Origin: Isochrysis galbana
Taxonomy: Eukaryota; Haptophyta; Isochrysidales; Isochrysidaceae
Assembly: GCA_018136815.1 (NCBI GenBank)
Contig: CM030931.1
Span: forward strand, 6,240,273 to 6,304,272
Direction of reading: 5' to 3'
Length of the DNA: 64,000 nt
The number at the start of each line of letters is the position of its first letter. Within the stretch, counting starts at the first letter, position 1. Positions 62,387 through 64,000 of the stretch are shown one piece after another. The notes below the pieces were generated by a model. It was given only the letters and a program-made list of their open reading frames with translations, was not told the origin of the DNA and did not search any database. Both the position numbers and the translations under genes were made by a program.

Positions 62387-63025
62387 TCATGTCAAAGCAA
62401 GGCACAAGGCGGGTCTCGCCTTTGGCTTTGGAGACCGCACCTCGTAGGGGGACATGTTGAACAATTGGTCCCAAGAGGCTAGGACGATGGTCTCTCGCTC
62501 AGAAACATCACCACCAGCGAGGCTCGGATCAACTGGAGCAGGCGCTGAGTCACCGCGGATTCTTGGATTTGGAAGCGAGTGGAGGCCTGCGGCCTGCGGT
62601 GGTCGGTGGAGGTTGGGAATCAGATGCGGGCTGGGGTTGAACAGACGGGACAGGGATGGGCGTATTGAAAAAAATTGAATATTCTGGCTACAACTGCTAG
62701 CTACGGGGGACCCATTGCACGCCACAGTGCTGACTCACGCCATCGCCGATACCCAAAACACTGACGGATCGAGCATACCACTGGCTCGATGTGCGACGAG
62801 ACGAGGAGACGGAAGGGGATCGATCGGCGAGAGGCGCGGCGGGAATGGCGGAGAGTGATGGAATGGCGGGCTTGACCACCACCTCCTCAGCAGAGGAAGG
62901 CAGGAGGACGGGCTTGGGCGAGGGCGAGCGCGAGGATGGAGCGGAGGAGCGGACATGGCTGGGCGATTGGGAATTGATAGGCGGCTGAGGCTGGGGGGCG
63001 TTGGCTCCTGGGGGGTAGATAACAT
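62387..63025 (-). CDS. Hypothetical Ser/Pro-rich gene, exon structure unresolved
   Basis: Two minus-strand stretches look protein-like. 63000-62770 gives Ser/Pro-rich sequence (SPKPVLLPSSAEEVVVKPAI, then PAAPLADRSPSVSSSRRTSS), followed by a donor-like GGTATGC near 62775. 62545-62387 gives SAPAPVDPSLAGGDVSERET, then IVLASWDQLFNMSPYEV and ends ARPALCLALT with a stop at 62387. An acceptor-like TTCAACCCCAG lies at about 62638. I could not fix joints that keep one frame, and no start codon is certain. The style resembles 12640-12970, so it may be a retroelement-derived sequence rather than a host gene. Confidence 0.3.
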
Positions 63026-63158
63026 GTATTTACCTGAATGAAGTGTCCCTTCTTCCTAGTAGTACTAGATACTCCATAACTACTGGTAGTGGTATTCTTT
63101 TAATGTAGTAGTGTGGAGAGGCACCACGCAGAGAGAAGGCTGCGCGCGCGCGCCGGCC

Positions 63159-64000
63159 ATGTCGCTCAGCGCCGAGGAGCACAAAGCGTACCTGCAGCGC
63201 TATCTGAGCAAGCCGGCGAACGAGGAGGAGAAGCCGAAGAAGAGACGGAAGAAGAGTAAGCCCTCCGACCATGTGGGCATGCGCATCATCGACGATGACG
63301 GTGCGCTCGCCCTGCACTTTCCCACCGATGACACGACGCCGCCCACCGCCGTTCTGCCTTCCTCTCTCTCTCTCTCTTTCCAGTTGACTTTGGGTCGATC
63401 AAGTACGGCGAGGCAGAGCTGTTCGACGAGGACAAAGAAGACGCTCCCCAGCTCGCCGACGAGGCGGAGGCCGCGGGACGGACTGCGGCGCAACTGGATT
63501 CTGTGCTGACGACAAGGCAACCGCGCACCTCCTCATGGGTCCCAGTGGACCGCCAAAGTGCCAGGGACACCTGCGGGAGGGACCGATCGCGCGCACGGCA
63601 CGACTCGCCCGATCCGAGCCCGGCACGTCGAGGCGGGGTTCGGGTCAGGCACGATTCCCCTGATCCCAGCCCGCTGCGGCGCGGCGGCCAAGAAAGACAC
63701 ACCGAGTCAGGTCCAAGCCCACCAAAACTTGGTTGGAGCCGGGCCAGGCACGATTCCCCCGATGTGAGCCCACCGCGGCGCGGCGGTAGCCATGCTAGAC
63801 ACGATTCCCCCGATTCAAGCCCGCGTCGCCGCCGCGGCGGCCAAGCTAGGCAAGTTTCCCCCGACATAAGCCCGCCGCGCTGTGTGCAAGATTCCCATGA
63901 TCCAAGCCCGCCGCGGCGGGGAAGTGGGCATGCGAGGTCCAACTCGCCTGACCCAAGCCCGCCGCATCGGAAAGAGGGTGCAATAAGACACAACTATTCG
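63159..64000 (+). CDS. BUD13: BUD13 homologue (RES complex splicing factor), 3' part outside window
   Basis: Subunit of the RES (retention and splicing) complex that helps activate the spliceosome. Exon 1 is 63159-63300 (MSLSAEEHKAYLQRYLSKP, then a Lys/Arg tract and GMRIIDDD). An 83-bp phase-1 intron (GTGCGC to TTTCCAG after a CT run) leads to exon 2 from 63384 (VDFGSIKYGEAELFDEDKED), open to the window end. The GMRI-DDD block and the following array of R-H-D-S-P-D-x-S-P-x-R-R units (at least eight, some decayed, such as RQVSPDISPP and RSNSPDPSPP) match BUD13 of animals closely. The conserved C-terminal BUD13 domain should lie just beyond the right edge. Confidence 0.9.

Overview
The window is nuclear DNA of a repeat-rich, photosynthetic, unicellular eukaryote. 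The genes are eukaryotic in kind: a ribosome-independent nuclear import receptor, an eIF2-alpha kinase with a lumenal sensor, a DDT-PHD-Agenet chromatin factor and the splicing factor BUD13. They carry short GT-AG introns of about 80-250 bp and sit in GC-rich DNA full of homopurine tracts. A PsbQ-like thylakoid lumen protein starts with a hydrophobic signal peptide followed by a twin-arginine lumen signal. That suggests a complex (secondary) plastid, so a haptophyte or stramenopile alga is my best guess. The exact taxon is inference.

Layout. 1-2.4 kb (-): a fatty acyl-AMP ligase module running off the left edge. 2.4-6.3 kb: homopurine tracts, dispersed repeats and GC hairpins. 6.3-9.2 kb (-): a transportin-3-like import receptor. 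9.45-9.82 kb: a 371-bp foldback element. 9.96-10.8 kb (+): a 2-oxoglutarate/Fe(II) oxygenase. 11.9-13 kb: LTR-retrotransposon remnants. 13.6-15.8 kb (+): an ARM-repeat/IQ protein. 16.8-17.4 kb: a decayed retropepsin. 17.8-20.5 kb (-): an FKP-repeat flagellar-type protein. 21.8-23.2 kb (-): a BspA/discoidin pseudogene carrying three separate 7-bp tandem duplications. 24.0-29.9 kb (+): the DDT/WHIM-PHD-PHD-Agenet protein. 30-33.8 kb: nested repeats, including an insertion flanked by an 8-bp duplication with hAT-like and reverse-transcriptase-like relics. 33.8-37.8 kb (+): a PERK-like kinase. 37.8-41.7 kb: satellites and dispersed repeats. 41.9-43.3 kb (+): a delta-12 desaturase. 44.6-45.7 kb: a repeat split by a solo LTR. 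46.2-50.8 kb (+): a 1534-residue coiled-coil protein. 50.8-53 kb: repeats. 53.1-53.3 kb (-): a 56-residue membrane protein. 53.5-55.4 kb (+): glucose-6-phosphate dehydrogenase. 56.47-59.05 kb: a complete DNA transposon with perfect 25-bp terminal inverted repeats, a 4-bp target duplication, an unrecognised 416-residue ORF and a 540-bp (CT)n tract. 59.65-60.4 kb (-): PsbQ-like protein. 60.7-61.85 kb (+): protein-L-isoaspartate methyltransferase, divergent from it. 62.4-63.0 kb (-): a doubtful Ser/Pro-rich gene. 63.16 kb to the edge (+): BUD13.

The host genes do not form one pathway, as expected for a eukaryotic chromosome. Metabolism is represented by G6PDH (NADPH), the desaturase and the acyl-AMP ligase (lipids), stress and quality control by the PERK-like kinase and PIMT. 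The most novel material is mobile: the 2.57-kb TIR transposon, a solo LTR with a 5-bp target duplication, the hAT-like insertion, several dispersed stem-loop families, and a repeat core lying about 450-540 bp upstream of three unrelated genes.
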